In this document: one piece after another, positions 1 to 5,692 of the stretch
Position numbering within the stretch: position 1 is the first letter of the stretch
Layout of the letters: each line of letters starts with the position of its first letter
Origin: DATDRS01 sp035291605
Lineage (GTDB): Bacteria > Chloroflexota > Anaerolineae > Anaerolineales > UBA6663
Reading direction: 5' to 3'
DNA: 14,871 nucleotides
Assembly (NCBI GenBank): GCA_035291605.1
Contig: DATDRS010000141.1
Span: forward strand, 1 to 14,871
Translations under genes and position numbers: made by a program
The notes under the pieces: generated by a model
Told to the model about the DNA's origin: nothing
Database searches by the model: none
The model's input: the letters and a program-made list of their open reading frames with translations, nothing else

Positions 1-143
1 GCCGCGTCAATCAGGATGGACAGGTTCTCCTTAACGCGGTCCTGCCCCAACAAGTCGGTCAGGCGTTTGGGGCGCAAAGCATGATCGGCCTGGTCTTCGG
101 GGCGGCGCTGAGGCGAGAGCAAACGGTCAGGTGCATCGGGCAT
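1..143 (-). CDS. ruvB: Holliday junction branch migration ATPase RuvB, N-terminal fragment
   Basis: Only the first 47 codons are in the window; the gene continues beyond base 1. Read from ATG at 143, the product has a short variable N-terminus (MPDAPDRLLSPQ) followed by LRPKRLTDLLGQ and then VKENLSILIDA. This matches the conserved opening of RuvB (RPK-x-LxxxxGQ, then KExLxIxIxAA), the segment just before the Walker A loop, which lies outside the window. RuvB is the hexameric AAA+ motor that, with RuvA, drives branch migration of Holliday junctions in the cytoplasm during recombinational repair. The start has no purine-rich Shine-Dalgarno sequence. A TATAAT box on the same strand lies only 7 nt upstream of the ATG, suggesting a leaderless or nearly leaderless mRNA. 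The gene diverges from upp. Identification rests on the short conserved segment but is quite specific. Confidence 0.88.
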   Translation of the reverse strand, partial: MPDAPDRLLSPQRRPEDQADHALRPKRLTDLLGQDRVKENLSILIDA

Positions 144-150
144 GACAGGG

Positions 151-178
151 ATTATACCGAACAAATCCCAACTCCCAA
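151..178 (-). promoter_or_regulatory. Predicted ruvB promoter (-35 TTGGGA, -10 TATAAT)
   Basis: On the minus strand a perfect TATAAT occupies 156-151 and a TTGGGA (-35-like, first three bases consensus) occupies 178-173, with a 16-nt spacer. The -35-like box lies inside a heptamer repeat arm that contains several further TTGGGA copies. A start point 7-8 nt after the -10 would fall at about 144-143, on or beside the ruvB start codon. This is prediction from sequence alone. Confidence 0.5.
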
Positions 179-191
179 ATCCCAACCTCCC
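163..191. repeat. Heptamer repeat AAATCCC (3 units plus partial), G4-capable on minus strand
   Basis: Three contiguous 7-nt units are present at 163-183: AAATCCC, AACTCCC, AAATCCC. A related AACCTCCC follows at 184-191. On the minus strand this gives four GGG runs (191-189, 183-181, 176-174, 169-167) with loops of 5, 4 and 4 nt, which satisfies the simple G-quadruplex pattern. It lies in the ruvB/upp divergent intergenic region. Confidence 0.75.
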
Positions 192-223
192 AGGGGCGCA
201 TCATCCTTTGGGATTTGGGAGTT
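170..223. repeat. 16-bp perfect inverted repeat between ruvB and upp
   Basis: AACTCCCAAATCCCAA at 170-185 is the exact reverse complement of TTGGGATTTGGGAGTT at 208-223, with a 22-nt loop. Both arms consist of AAATCCC-type heptamers. Each arm presents TTGGGA boxes pointing outward, toward ruvB on one side and upp on the other, so the arms may supply the -35 regions of both divergent promoters. There is no T-tract next to it, so it is not an obvious terminator. Confidence 0.8.
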
Positions 224-244
224 TGCCCGCCCATGCATTACAAT
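215..244 (+). promoter_or_regulatory. Predicted upp promoter (-35 TTGGGA, -10 TACAAT)
   Basis: TTGGGA at 215-220 and TACAAT at 239-244 are separated by 18 nt. The -35-like box sits in the right arm of the inverted repeat. Transcription would begin near 251, leaving a leader of about 30 nt that carries the strong Shine-Dalgarno of upp. The -35 match is weak, so confidence is limited. Confidence 0.4.
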
Positions 245-281
245 CACAATGTTTCCCCCTATCTCATCTGAGGAGGCCTCT

Positions 282-911
282 ATGTCCGACAACATCTTCG
301 CTTCAAAACACCCGCTGGTAGCTCACAAACTGACTCTGCTCCGCGACGTCGAGACCAAGCCCAAGAAATTCCGCGAATTGGTGCGCGAACTGGCGATCCT
401 GCTGTGCTACGAAGCCACCACCGACCTGGAGGTCGAAGAGATCGGCGTGGTCACGCCGATGGGCCAGACCAAAGGGCAGCGCTTGAAAAGCGACATCGGG
501 CTGGTGCCGGTGCTGCGCGCGGGCCTCGGCATGGTCGAAGGCATCTGGGAGATGATGCCCGGCGCGGAGGTCTGGCACATCGGCCTCAAGCGCGACGAGC
601 GCACGCTCCAACCCATGCAGTATTACGCGAATAAGCCGGTTCAACCCCGCGTGCAGCTCTGCCTCGTCCTCGACCCGATGCTGGCGACCGGCGGCTCGGC
701 CTCGGCGACCTGCTCGCTCCTGAAAGAATGGGGGGTGGCGAAGATCAAGTACATCGGCCTGATCGCCGCGCCGGAAGGCATCCGAAAGATGCAAAAGGAT
801 CACCCGGACGTGCCCATCCACATCGGCGCGATTGACAGCCACCTGAACGACATCGCCTACATCGTGCCAGGCCTGGGAGACGCGGGAGATCGGCAGTTTG
901 GGACGGGCTAA
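282..911 (+). CDS. upp: Uracil phosphoribosyltransferase
   Basis: This 209-residue cytoplasmic enzyme salvages uracil by transferring phosphoribose from PRPP to give UMP. The PRPP-binding loop DPMLATGGSA is at residues 131-140. The uracil-binding C-terminal signature PGLGDAGDRQFGT is at about 196-208, and the LVPVLRAGLGM segment at 75-84 is also typical. Length equals the usual UPRT size (about 208). The reading frame is open upstream to base 81, but ATG 282 is chosen because AGGAGG lies 6 nt before it and the family normally begins with a short sequence ending in HPLVxHKLTxLRD. The upstream extension would translate heptamer repeat DNA. The gene is first in a plus-strand pair with the GT4 transferase 49 nt downstream. 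Its stop codon TAA lies in the loop of a small hairpin. The call is secure. Confidence 0.97.
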   Translation: MSDNIFASKHPLVAHKLTLLRDVETKPKKFRELVRELAILLCYEATTDLEVEEIGVVTPMGQTKGQRLKSDIGLVPVLRAGLGMVEGIWEMMPGAEVWHIGLKRDERTLQPMQYYANKPVQPRVQLCLVLDPMLATGGSASATCSLLKEWGVAKIKYIGLIAAPEGIRKMQKDHPDVPIHIGAIDSHLNDIAYIVPGLGDAGDRQFGTG

Positions 912-919
912 TTGCCCGT
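903..919 (+). other. Hairpin with the upp stop codon in its loop
   Basis: ACGGGC (903-908) and GCCCGT (914-919) form a perfect 6-bp stem around the loop TAATT. That loop contains the upp stop codon TAA (909-911). No T-run follows, so this is not a classical intrinsic terminator. It could affect termination, mRNA 3' protection or coupling to the next gene. Confidence 0.5.
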
Positions 920-960
920 ATGCCCGACGTAGAGGTCGAGAACTGCCTGGAATAGCCAGG

Positions 961-2010
961 ATGCCCCCCCTCGCCTTTCTCATTCCGTTTGCCCTTGCCC
1001 TCCTCACCACCCCTCTCGCCGGTCGGCTGGGGCAGCGGTGGGGCCTGGTCGCCGTCCCCGGCGGACGCCGCCAGCACGCAGAGGCCGTGCCGCGTATCGG
1101 CGGGATCGGGCTGTTCACCGGGTTCTTCCTCACGGCGCTGGGGCTGTATCTCTTCGCTCCCCTGAACGACCGGCTGCGTTTGCCGGTCGGCGGCGTGCTG
1201 ATCGGCGCGGCTTTTGTGTTTCTCTTCGGCCTGGCCGACGACAAGTGGGAGTTCAAAGCCTGGCCGCAGTTCGCCGCGCAGTTCGTCGCCGCGCTGATCG
1301 CCATCGCCACGACCGTCTTCATCGAGCAGGTCACGCTCCCGTTCCGGGGCTTTACGGTCTTCCCGTGGTACATCACTTACCCGCTCACCATCCTGTGGAT
1401 CACGGGGATGATGAACACCGTCAATTTCCTGGACGGGCTGGACGGGCTGGCGACGGGCGTCGGCAGCATCGCGGCGGTGATCTTCGCGATCCACTCCTAT
1501 ACGCTTGGACAGCGGGAGATTGCGCTGTACTCGCTCGCGCTTGCGGGAGCCTGCGCAGGGTTTCTGATCTTCAACTTCTATCCGGCCCGGATCTTCCTGG
1601 GTTCGGCGGGCGCGATGACTCTGGGCTACGTGCTGGCGACCCTTTCGATCCTTGCCCCGGCCCGCGTGATGACCGCCCTGCTGGTCATGGTCATCCCGAT
1701 CGCGGATACGGCCTTCCAGATTTTTGACCGCTGGCGGCGGGGGGCCTCACCCTTCCGGGGCGACCGGGGCCACCTGCACTACCGGCTGATGGACCTCGGC
1801 CTCTCGCAGCGGCCTATCGTGCTCGGCTACTGGATTTTTTGCGCCGTGTTCGGGGCGCTCGTGCTGATCATCGCTTCGCGTCTCTACAAGCTGATTGCGC
1901 TCGGCGCTGCGGGGCTGATCGTCGTGGGGTTGCTGATCGTGCTGAGCCGAAGGCAAGAAGAAAAATCCCAAATCCCAAACCCCAAATCCCAAGAAGCCGA
2001 GGGCGAATAG
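961..2010 (+). CDS. MraY/WecA-like polyprenyl-phosphate sugar-1-phosphate transferase (GT4)
   Basis: This 349-residue, multi-pass membrane protein belongs to the MraY/WecA/TagO superfamily. Members transfer a sugar-1-phosphate (often GlcNAc-1-P from UDP-GlcNAc) to undecaprenyl phosphate, starting wall-polymer or glycan synthesis. Family landmarks are PRIGG at 44-48, GLADD at 90-94 (Asp pair), NFLDGLDG at 155-162, NFYPARIFLGSAG at 205-217 and HLHYRL at 271-276. Two departures stand out. The Mg-binding Asp of the usual LGD(T/A)GS motif is Ser (codon TCG), and the expected third His of HLHH is Tyr. The C-terminus, from about residue 335, is encoded by AAATCCC heptamers and gives a polar tail (KSQIPNPKSQ). 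ATG 961 is preferred over the in-frame TTG at 898 because it starts directly with the first hydrophobic helix; no strong Shine-Dalgarno is visible. The exact sugar substrate is unknown. It probably shares a transcript with upp. Confidence 0.85.
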   Translation: MPPLAFLIPFALALLTTPLAGRLGQRWGLVAVPGGRRQHAEAVPRIGGIGLFTGFFLTALGLYLFAPLNDRLRLPVGGVLIGAAFVFLFGLADDKWEFKAWPQFAAQFVAALIAIATTVFIEQVTLPFRGFTVFPWYITYPLTILWITGMMNTVNFLDGLDGLATGVGSIAAVIFAIHSYTLGQREIALYSLALAGACAGFLIFNFYPARIFLGSAGAMTLGYVLATLSILAPARVMTALLVMVIPIADTAFQIFDRWRRGASPFRGDRGHLHYRLMDLGLSQRPIVLGYWIFCAVFGALVLIIASRLYKLIALGAAGLIVVGLLIVLSRRQEEKSQIPNPKSQEAEGE

Positions 2011-2042
2011 TCCCGCCTTCGGGGTTTGGCTGTTGGGATTTT
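1962..2042. repeat. Heptamer repeat AAATCCC x4 with long imperfect inverted repeat at convergent gene ends
   Basis: Four contiguous heptamers run from 1963 to 1990; the third is AAACCCC and the rest AAATCCC. They lie inside the last codons of the GT4 gene. The minus strand has four G runs of at least 3 with loops ATTT, TTT, ATTT, a simple G-quadruplex pattern. Downstream complementary segments are present: AAAATCCCAA (1962-1971) pairs with TTGGGATTTT (2033-2042), and CAAACCCC (1976-1983) pairs with GGGGTTTG (2021-2028), separated by a 4x4 internal loop. The structure spans the end of GT4 and reaches the stop of the convergent protease gene. Confidence 0.75.
1997..2022 (+). other. Hairpin with the GT4 stop codon in its loop
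   Basis: CCGAGGGCG (1997-2005) pairs with CGCCTTCGG (2014-2022), 9 bp including one G-U. The 8-nt loop contains the stop TAG (2008-2010). It nests inside the larger repeat-derived inverted repeat between two convergent genes. It could act with GGGATTTT at 2035-2042 as a weak terminator, but the T-run is short and distant. Confidence 0.45.
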
Positions 2043-2059
2043 CAATATTCCACCTTCAA
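2039..2059. repeat. Degenerate heptamer repeat (TTTTCAA type), 3 units
   Basis: Three 7-nt units follow one another: TTTTCAA (2039-2045), TATTCCA (2046-2052), CCTTCAA (2053-2059). They encode the last residues (KVEY) and the TGA stop of the minus-strand M50 gene. The match between units is loose, so confidence is moderate. It is directly adjacent to the AAATCCC-type element. Confidence 0.5.
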
Positions 2060-2800
2060 CCTCGTCAACCGCATCAGCCCGCGCTCGATCACCCAGATGA
2101 TCGGCGCGAAGCACAGGTCGAGGCCCACCGTGAGCGTGAAGGCCAGCGCGAGGGCGCGCAGGGCCGTGTCCAGCGGGCCGAGGAGCGCGTTCCTGAGCAG
2201 CGAACCGAAGCCAGCGTAGACCAGGATGCCTCCCAGCAGGGCCAGCGCCACCGCCAGTGGCAGCCAGGCCCGGCGGTCTGAGGCCGAGGGCAGCATCGAA
2301 TTGCTCACGGTGAAAACGACATAGAGCCAGAGCCAGAAGTCGGTGGCGCGCGTCATCGCCTGCAGCCCCAGCGCCATGCCCAGCACATCGCCGCGGCGCA
2401 ACGCTTCCCCGACCGGCCCCACCCCCAGCCGCGAGTAGCCCACAAAGAGGATCGCCGCCGCGCCCACGACCAGGGGGGCCGCGCCGATCAGCGCCTCGCG
2501 CAGCACGTCCACTTTCTCGGTTTCCACGTAGCCCAGGCGCAGCGTCCCATCCGGCGTGCGCTCAGGGATGAGCGAGAATCTGCCGGTGCGCACGCCCAGC
2601 AGGGTGGCTGCGAGCCAGTGGCTCCCTTCGTGCACGATCACGCCGGGCAGCATGAGGAGCGAATAGACGAGGAGCGCGATATCCGGATGGCGAAAGATCA
2701 AAAGCCAGATGCCCAGCAGGTGCCGGTGAATCCATCGCTCGAGGAAGACGAGCGGGATGAGGACCAGGAGGAGCCAGAGCCAGGAGGCTAAGAGAGGCAT
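2042..2800 (-). CDS. M50-like integral membrane zinc metalloprotease
   Basis: This 252-residue membrane protein has hydrophobic segments from the N-terminus onward (residues 3-20, 40-56, 107-121, 156-165, 180-197, 217-238). The motif HEGSH at 57-61 lies in a membrane-associated stretch (LLMLPGVIVHEGSHWLAA) and fits the HExxH zinc site of site-2-protease relatives. SNSMLPSASD at 166-175 is in the place where S2P enzymes carry NxxPxxxxDG, and its Asp could be the third zinc ligand. Substrate is unknown; the family cleaves transmembrane proteins such as anti-sigma factors, but that is not shown here. ATG 2800 was chosen. An in-frame ATG at 2836 lies within the upstream palindrome and would add a 12-residue tail encoded by repeat DNA. 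It follows tpiA with a 70-nt gap filled by heptamer repeats. Confidence 0.75.
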   Translation of the reverse strand: MPLLASWLWLLLVLIPLVFLERWIHRHLLGIWLLIFRHPDIALLVYSLLMLPGVIVHEGSHWLAATLLGVRTGRFSLIPERTPDGTLRLGYVETEKVDVLREALIGAAPLVVGAAAILFVGYSRLGVGPVGEALRRGDVLGMALGLQAMTRATDFWLWLYVVFTVSNSMLPSASDRRAWLPLAVALALLGGILVYAGFGSLLRNALLGPLDTALRALALAFTLTVGLDLCFAPIIWVIERGLMRLTRLKVEY

Positions 2801-2805
2801 TCTTG

Positions 2806-2868
2806 ATTGCTGAATGCTGAATGTTGATTGGGTCAATCAACATTCACAAATCAACAACCAACAATCTG
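2806..2868. repeat. Nine heptamers arranged as a 13-bp perfect palindrome between tpiA and the M50 gene
   Basis: Four 7-nt units run from 2806 to 2833 (ATTGCTG, AATGCTG, AATGTTG, ATTGGGT). Five units of opposite sense run from 2834 to 2868 (CAATCAA, CATTCAC, AAATCAA, CAACCAA, CAATCTG). At the centre TGAATGTTGATTG (2818-2830) is the exact reverse complement of CAATCAACATTCA (2834-2846) around the 3-nt loop GGT. The region fills almost all of the 70-nt gap between tpiA and the protease gene. No T-run follows on either strand. Confidence 0.85.
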
Positions 2869-2870
2869 GT

Positions 2871-3629
2871 TCATGCTGCGGCGGCTTTGACGATGGCTGC
2901 GAATTCCTGGGGTTTGAGGCTGGCCCCGCCGACGAGCGCGCCGTCAATATCGGGCTGGGCCATGAGGTCGGCGGCGTTGGCGGCTGTGACCGAGCCGCCG
3001 TACTGCACCCGGATGGAGTCGGCCACGGAGGAGGAATAGAGATCGGAGATAAGGCCCCGGATGTGAAGGCCGATGACGGCGTTCGCGCCCGCCGGGGTGG
3101 CCGCCCGGCCGGTGCCAATGGCCCACACCGGCTCGTAGGCGATGATGGTCTTCAGCGCGTCGTCCGCCGAAAGGTTCTCATAAGCCGCGCGCGTCTGCCG
3201 CGTGACGACCTCGGCGGTCTTCCCGGCTTCGTTCTCTGCCAGGTTCTCGCCCACGCAGACGATCGGCGTGAGGCCGTGCGCCAGCGCGGCCTTGACCTTC
3301 TTGTTCACCCCCTCGTCGGTCTCGCCGAAATACTGCCGCCGCTCCGAGTGCCCGAGGATGACATACTGACACAACCCGGCGAGCATGGGCGGCGAGACCT
3401 CGCCAGTGAACGGGCCAGAATTCTCCCAGTGCATATTCTGTGCGCCCAGGCCAATGCCGGTGTCTTTCAGCCAGGGCGCGACGGAGGTGAGCGCGACGGA
3501 CGGGGGACACAGCACGCGCTCGACTCCCACATACGGCTGAATTTGCGCGATCAACTCGCGGGCCAGGTCCACCGCCTCGCCCACGGTCTTGTTCATCTTC
3601 CAGTTGCCAGCCACGACCGGTTTGCGCAC
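2871..3629 (-). CDS. tpiA: Triosephosphate isomerase
   Basis: This 252-residue cytoplasmic TIM-barrel enzyme interconverts dihydroxyacetone phosphate and glyceraldehyde 3-phosphate in glycolysis and gluconeogenesis. All signature residues are present: AGNWKMNK with catalytic Lys11, GHSERR with His94, YEPVWAIGTG with Glu166, and the phosphate-binding QYGGSV (209-213) and LVGGASL (232-238). The frame is open further upstream, into the preceding kinase gene, but the start is taken as GTG at 3629. The protein then begins (M)RKPVVAGNWK as the family does, and GGAGG lies 4 nt upstream (3638-3634). The kinase stop codon is only 11 nt upstream, so the two genes are very likely translated from one mRNA. 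Length is normal for a bacterial TpiA (about 250). Confidence 0.97.
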   Translation of the reverse strand: MRKPVVAGNWKMNKTVGEAVDLARELIAQIQPYVGVERVLCPPSVALTSVAPWLKDTGIGLGAQNMHWENSGPFTGEVSPPMLAGLCQYVILGHSERRQYFGETDEGVNKKVKAALAHGLTPIVCVGENLAENEAGKTAEVVTRQTRAAYENLSADDALKTIIAYEPVWAIGTGRAATPAGANAVIGLHIRGLISDLYSSSVADSIRVQYGGSVTAANAADLMAQPDIDGALVGGASLKPQEFAAIVKAAAA

Positions 3630-3640
3630 AGAACCTCCGC

Positions 3641-4885
3641 TCACGTCGAGAAGTAAATGCGGAATACCATTCGGCCCAGGCACAGCTCGTCGCTGTCCTG
3701 CAACACCACCGGGATCTCGGGGCGCAGTTTCTCGCCGTTGATCCGGCTGCCGTTGGAACTGTTCATGTCAGTGTAGAGCAGACGGCCCTGGTCAAAGCGC
3801 AGGATACCGTGCTGCCGCGAGACGCCCTGCTCCATGCCTTGCACCTCGGCCAGATCCAGGTCGGGCATGAAAGGCCGTGTAGGCTCGGAACGCCCCACCC
3901 AATATTCCTCCTTGCCGCTCAGGAAAAACAGTTGCCCGGTTGGCTGCAAGACCAGCATCATCGAGATATCTTTGCCGCGCAGTTGCGCCGGGACCAGGAC
4001 GGTCGTCTCGTCGTCGGAGGCGGAGGTCGAAGCCAGGCGGATCGGCGCAGTCGGCGGGCGCGGGGGCGCCGCCGCGCGTTGGAATGCCTCGACCATCTCC
4101 ATCACGGTCAGGAAACGACCGGTCGGAAACTTGACGAGCGCGCGAAGGATGACGTCTTCCATGGCCGGGGTGACCTGTGGGTTTAGTCCACTTGGGCGCG
4201 GGGGCAGCGTCGAGAGGTGCTGTTGAGAGATGGGGAGCGCGTTGTCGGCTTTGAACGGCAACTGGCCGGTGACCATCTCGAACAGGATGACGGCGAGCGA
4301 ATACTGGTCGCTGTGCTCGTCGAGGTCCCCTGCGCCGATTTGCTCCGGGCTGGCGTATTCGGCGGACTCGGCCACGAGCTTGGCCGTGGCCCCCGTGGCC
4401 GCCCGCCCGGCCATCCGCGCCATCCCGAAATCGGCGAGGAAGACGTCGCCCTGCGTCTCGAGCAGGATGTTGGCCGGCTTGAGGCCGCGATGCAGGACGC
4501 CGTGCTGGTGCGCGTAGGCCAGCGCCGACCCGACCGCGCCGAGGATGCGCGCGCAGTCGCCGATGGGGAGCCGCCCCCATACCAGGCGGGTGTGGAGCGT
4601 CTCGCCCTCGACGTACTTCATCACCAGATACGGCCACCCCCCGTGCTCGGCGAAATCGTACACCGGGACGATATTCGGGTGATCCAGCCGGGCGACGACC
4701 TGCGCTTCGCGGCGGAAGCGCTCTAAAAAGCCGGGGTCGTCCCTGCGCAGCGCGCTGAGAATCTTGACGGCGACATAGCGGTCAAGGACCTCGTGGTAAG
4801 CCTTGAAGACCGTCGCCATGTCGCCGTACCCCAACTGCTCGACGAGGCGGTATGCGCCGATCGTGTCGCCGATGGTGAAGGTCAT
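3641..4885 (-). CDS. Ser/Thr protein kinase-like protein with C-terminal FHA domain; catalytic Asp replaced by Gly
   Basis: 414 residues. Residues 13-270 form a Hanks-type kinase domain: glycine loop LGYGDMATV (18-26), ATP-anchoring Lys41 in VAVK, Glu60 of helix C, LHRGLKPANILL (131-142), DFG (152-154), YASPEQ (177-182) and SDQYSL (192-197). The catalytic-loop motif HRD reads HRG (codon GGC at residue 134), so the proton-accepting Asp is missing while ATP- and Mg-binding residues remain. A Pro/Ser/Thr-rich linker follows (about 272-300), then an FHA domain with GRS (331-333), SRQH (356-359) and NSSNGSRING (375-384), which binds phosphothreonine peptides. There is no membrane segment, unlike PASTA kinases. 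ATG 4885 is preferred over ATG 4906 because GAAGGA sits 6 nt before it. tpiA follows after 11 nt. It could be a pseudokinase scaffold or a kinase with an unconventional base. Confidence 0.93.
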   Translation of the reverse strand: MTFTIGDTIGAYRLVEQLGYGDMATVFKAYHEVLDRYVAVKILSALRRDDPGFLERFRREAQVVARLDHPNIVPVYDFAEHGGWPYLVMKYVEGETLHTRLVWGRLPIGDCARILGAVGSALAYAHQHGVLHRGLKPANILLETQGDVFLADFGMARMAGRAATGATAKLVAESAEYASPEQIGAGDLDEHSDQYSLAVILFEMVTGQLPFKADNALPISQQHLSTLPPRPSGLNPQVTPAMEDVILRALVKFPTGRFLTVMEMVEAFQRAAAPPRPPTAPIRLASTSASDDETTVLVPAQLRGKDISMMLVLQPTGQLFFLSGKEEYWVGRSEPTRPFMPDLDLAEVQGMEQGVSRQHGILRFDQGRLLYTDMNSSNGSRINGEKLRPEIPVVLQDSDELCLGRMVFRIYFST

Positions 4886-4954
4886 CGGGCATCCTTCATT
4901 GCACAACTGAGAATGATTACTGTGACCATCCCGGACTCCCTCCCAGGCGCCATT

Positions 4955-5635
4955 TTACTTCCGTATCCGCTTTTGGACACCTGCGCCTTCCAACTCTCGG
5001 ATGGCGTCAGCGGCGATCCAGCGGGCAGCTTTGGAGTCAGTGCGCTGGATCTCTTGGGCAGCCTTGATCGCGGCCTTGTTGAGCCTGGGGTTTCGCTTGC
5101 CGATATTTCGCAGCGCCCAGTTGACGGCTTTCTTCACGAAGTTGCGCTCGTCGGTGGAGCCGCGCTGGATGATCGGCAATAGCCGGAGGAAGTCTTCGTC
5201 GGCGGCTTGCTTGTCGTGCCAGGCCAGACAAGCGATGAGCGCAAAGGCAGCCCGCCTGACAAATTCATCTTCTCGTTCAGACCATTCCCTGATTTTCTGC
5301 CAGGCGAAGGGCGTCTTTTCGAAGAGATTCATGCAGACCTGGTCACAGACATCCCAGGAATTGATGTCCTTGACCCAGTTCTCCATTTCCTTCTCGGTCA
5401 GCGCTTCGGGAACGGCAATCATGGACGCCACGATTCTGGCTTCGGCTATGCCCGTTTTCCACAACCTGGCTGCCAGCTTGTGATCTTTGCCTGTTTCTTT
5501 GGCGATCAAGCGCATATCGGGCACGGACACCCCCAGCCGCTTTTCGACCGCCATGCCGAACCTGGCCATTCCTTCAAGCTGCGCCGGGCTGGCTTTAGCC
5601 TTGAGCCGGTCCAAGACTTCTGTTGTGGAAGCCAT
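4955..5635 (-). CDS. AlkD-like DNA alkylation repair protein (HEAT-like repeat glycosylase family)
   Basis: This 226-residue, all-helical protein resembles the AlkC/AlkD DNA glycosylase family, which removes N3- and N7-alkylpurines from DNA without base flipping. Family features visible are INSWDVCD (91-98), RRAAFALIACL (127-137) and ERNFVKKAVNWALRNIGKR (163-181), the helices lining the positively charged DNA groove. Trp94, Asp98 and Trp173 fall in the places of the AlkD residues that contact the lesion; this mapping is by pattern, not alignment. The C-terminus is basic (QKRIRK). Start ATG 5635 begins MASTTEVLDRL, typical of the family, with GGAAAA a little upstream. It lies between the thioesterase gene (48-nt gap) and the kinase gene (69-nt gap) on the same strand. 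No functional link to these neighbours is evident. Confidence 0.88.
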   Translation of the reverse strand: MASTTEVLDRLKAKASPAQLEGMARFGMAVEKRLGVSVPDMRLIAKETGKDHKLAARLWKTGIAEARIVASMIAVPEALTEKEMENWVKDINSWDVCDQVCMNLFEKTPFAWQKIREWSEREDEFVRRAAFALIACLAWHDKQAADEDFLRLLPIIQRGSTDERNFVKKAVNWALRNIGKRNPRLNKAAIKAAQEIQRTDSKAARWIAADAIRELEGAGVQKRIRK

Positions 5636-5675
5636 ATCGCGTTTTCCGGCAGGTGGAATCCTGGGGTTGCCGATT

Positions 5676-5692
5676 GGCGAGCATCACTCGCC
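5676..5692 (-). other. Hairpin with the thioesterase stop codon in its loop
   Basis: On the minus strand GGCGAG (5692-5687) and CTCGCC (5681-5676) form a perfect 6-bp stem around the loop TGATG. The TGA stop of the thioesterase gene (5686-5684) is in that loop. The arrangement is the same as at the upp stop. No T-run follows. Confidence 0.5.

Noticed and set aside
81..281. Extended N-terminus for upp from the first in-frame ATG
   Set aside because: It would overlap ruvB and translate promoter and repeat DNA; ATG 282 has a strong Shine-Dalgarno and gives the family length.
303..1376. Minus-strand open frame opposite upp and the GT4 gene
   Set aside because: It spans two recognised genes on the other strand and has Arg/Ala-rich composition with no family signature.
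2801..2836. Earlier ATG (2836) for the M50-like gene
   Set aside because: The added residues would be encoded by the palindrome itself, and ATG 2800 begins directly at the first membrane helix. It cannot be fully excluded.
2806..2868. Possible small CRISPR array or transposon end
   Set aside because: Units are 7 nt without spacers, and there are no flanking target duplications, transposase or cas genes.
2814..3656. Plus-strand open frame opposite tpiA
   Set aside because: tpiA is unmistakable on the minus strand; this frame shows no motif and starts inside the heptamer palindrome.
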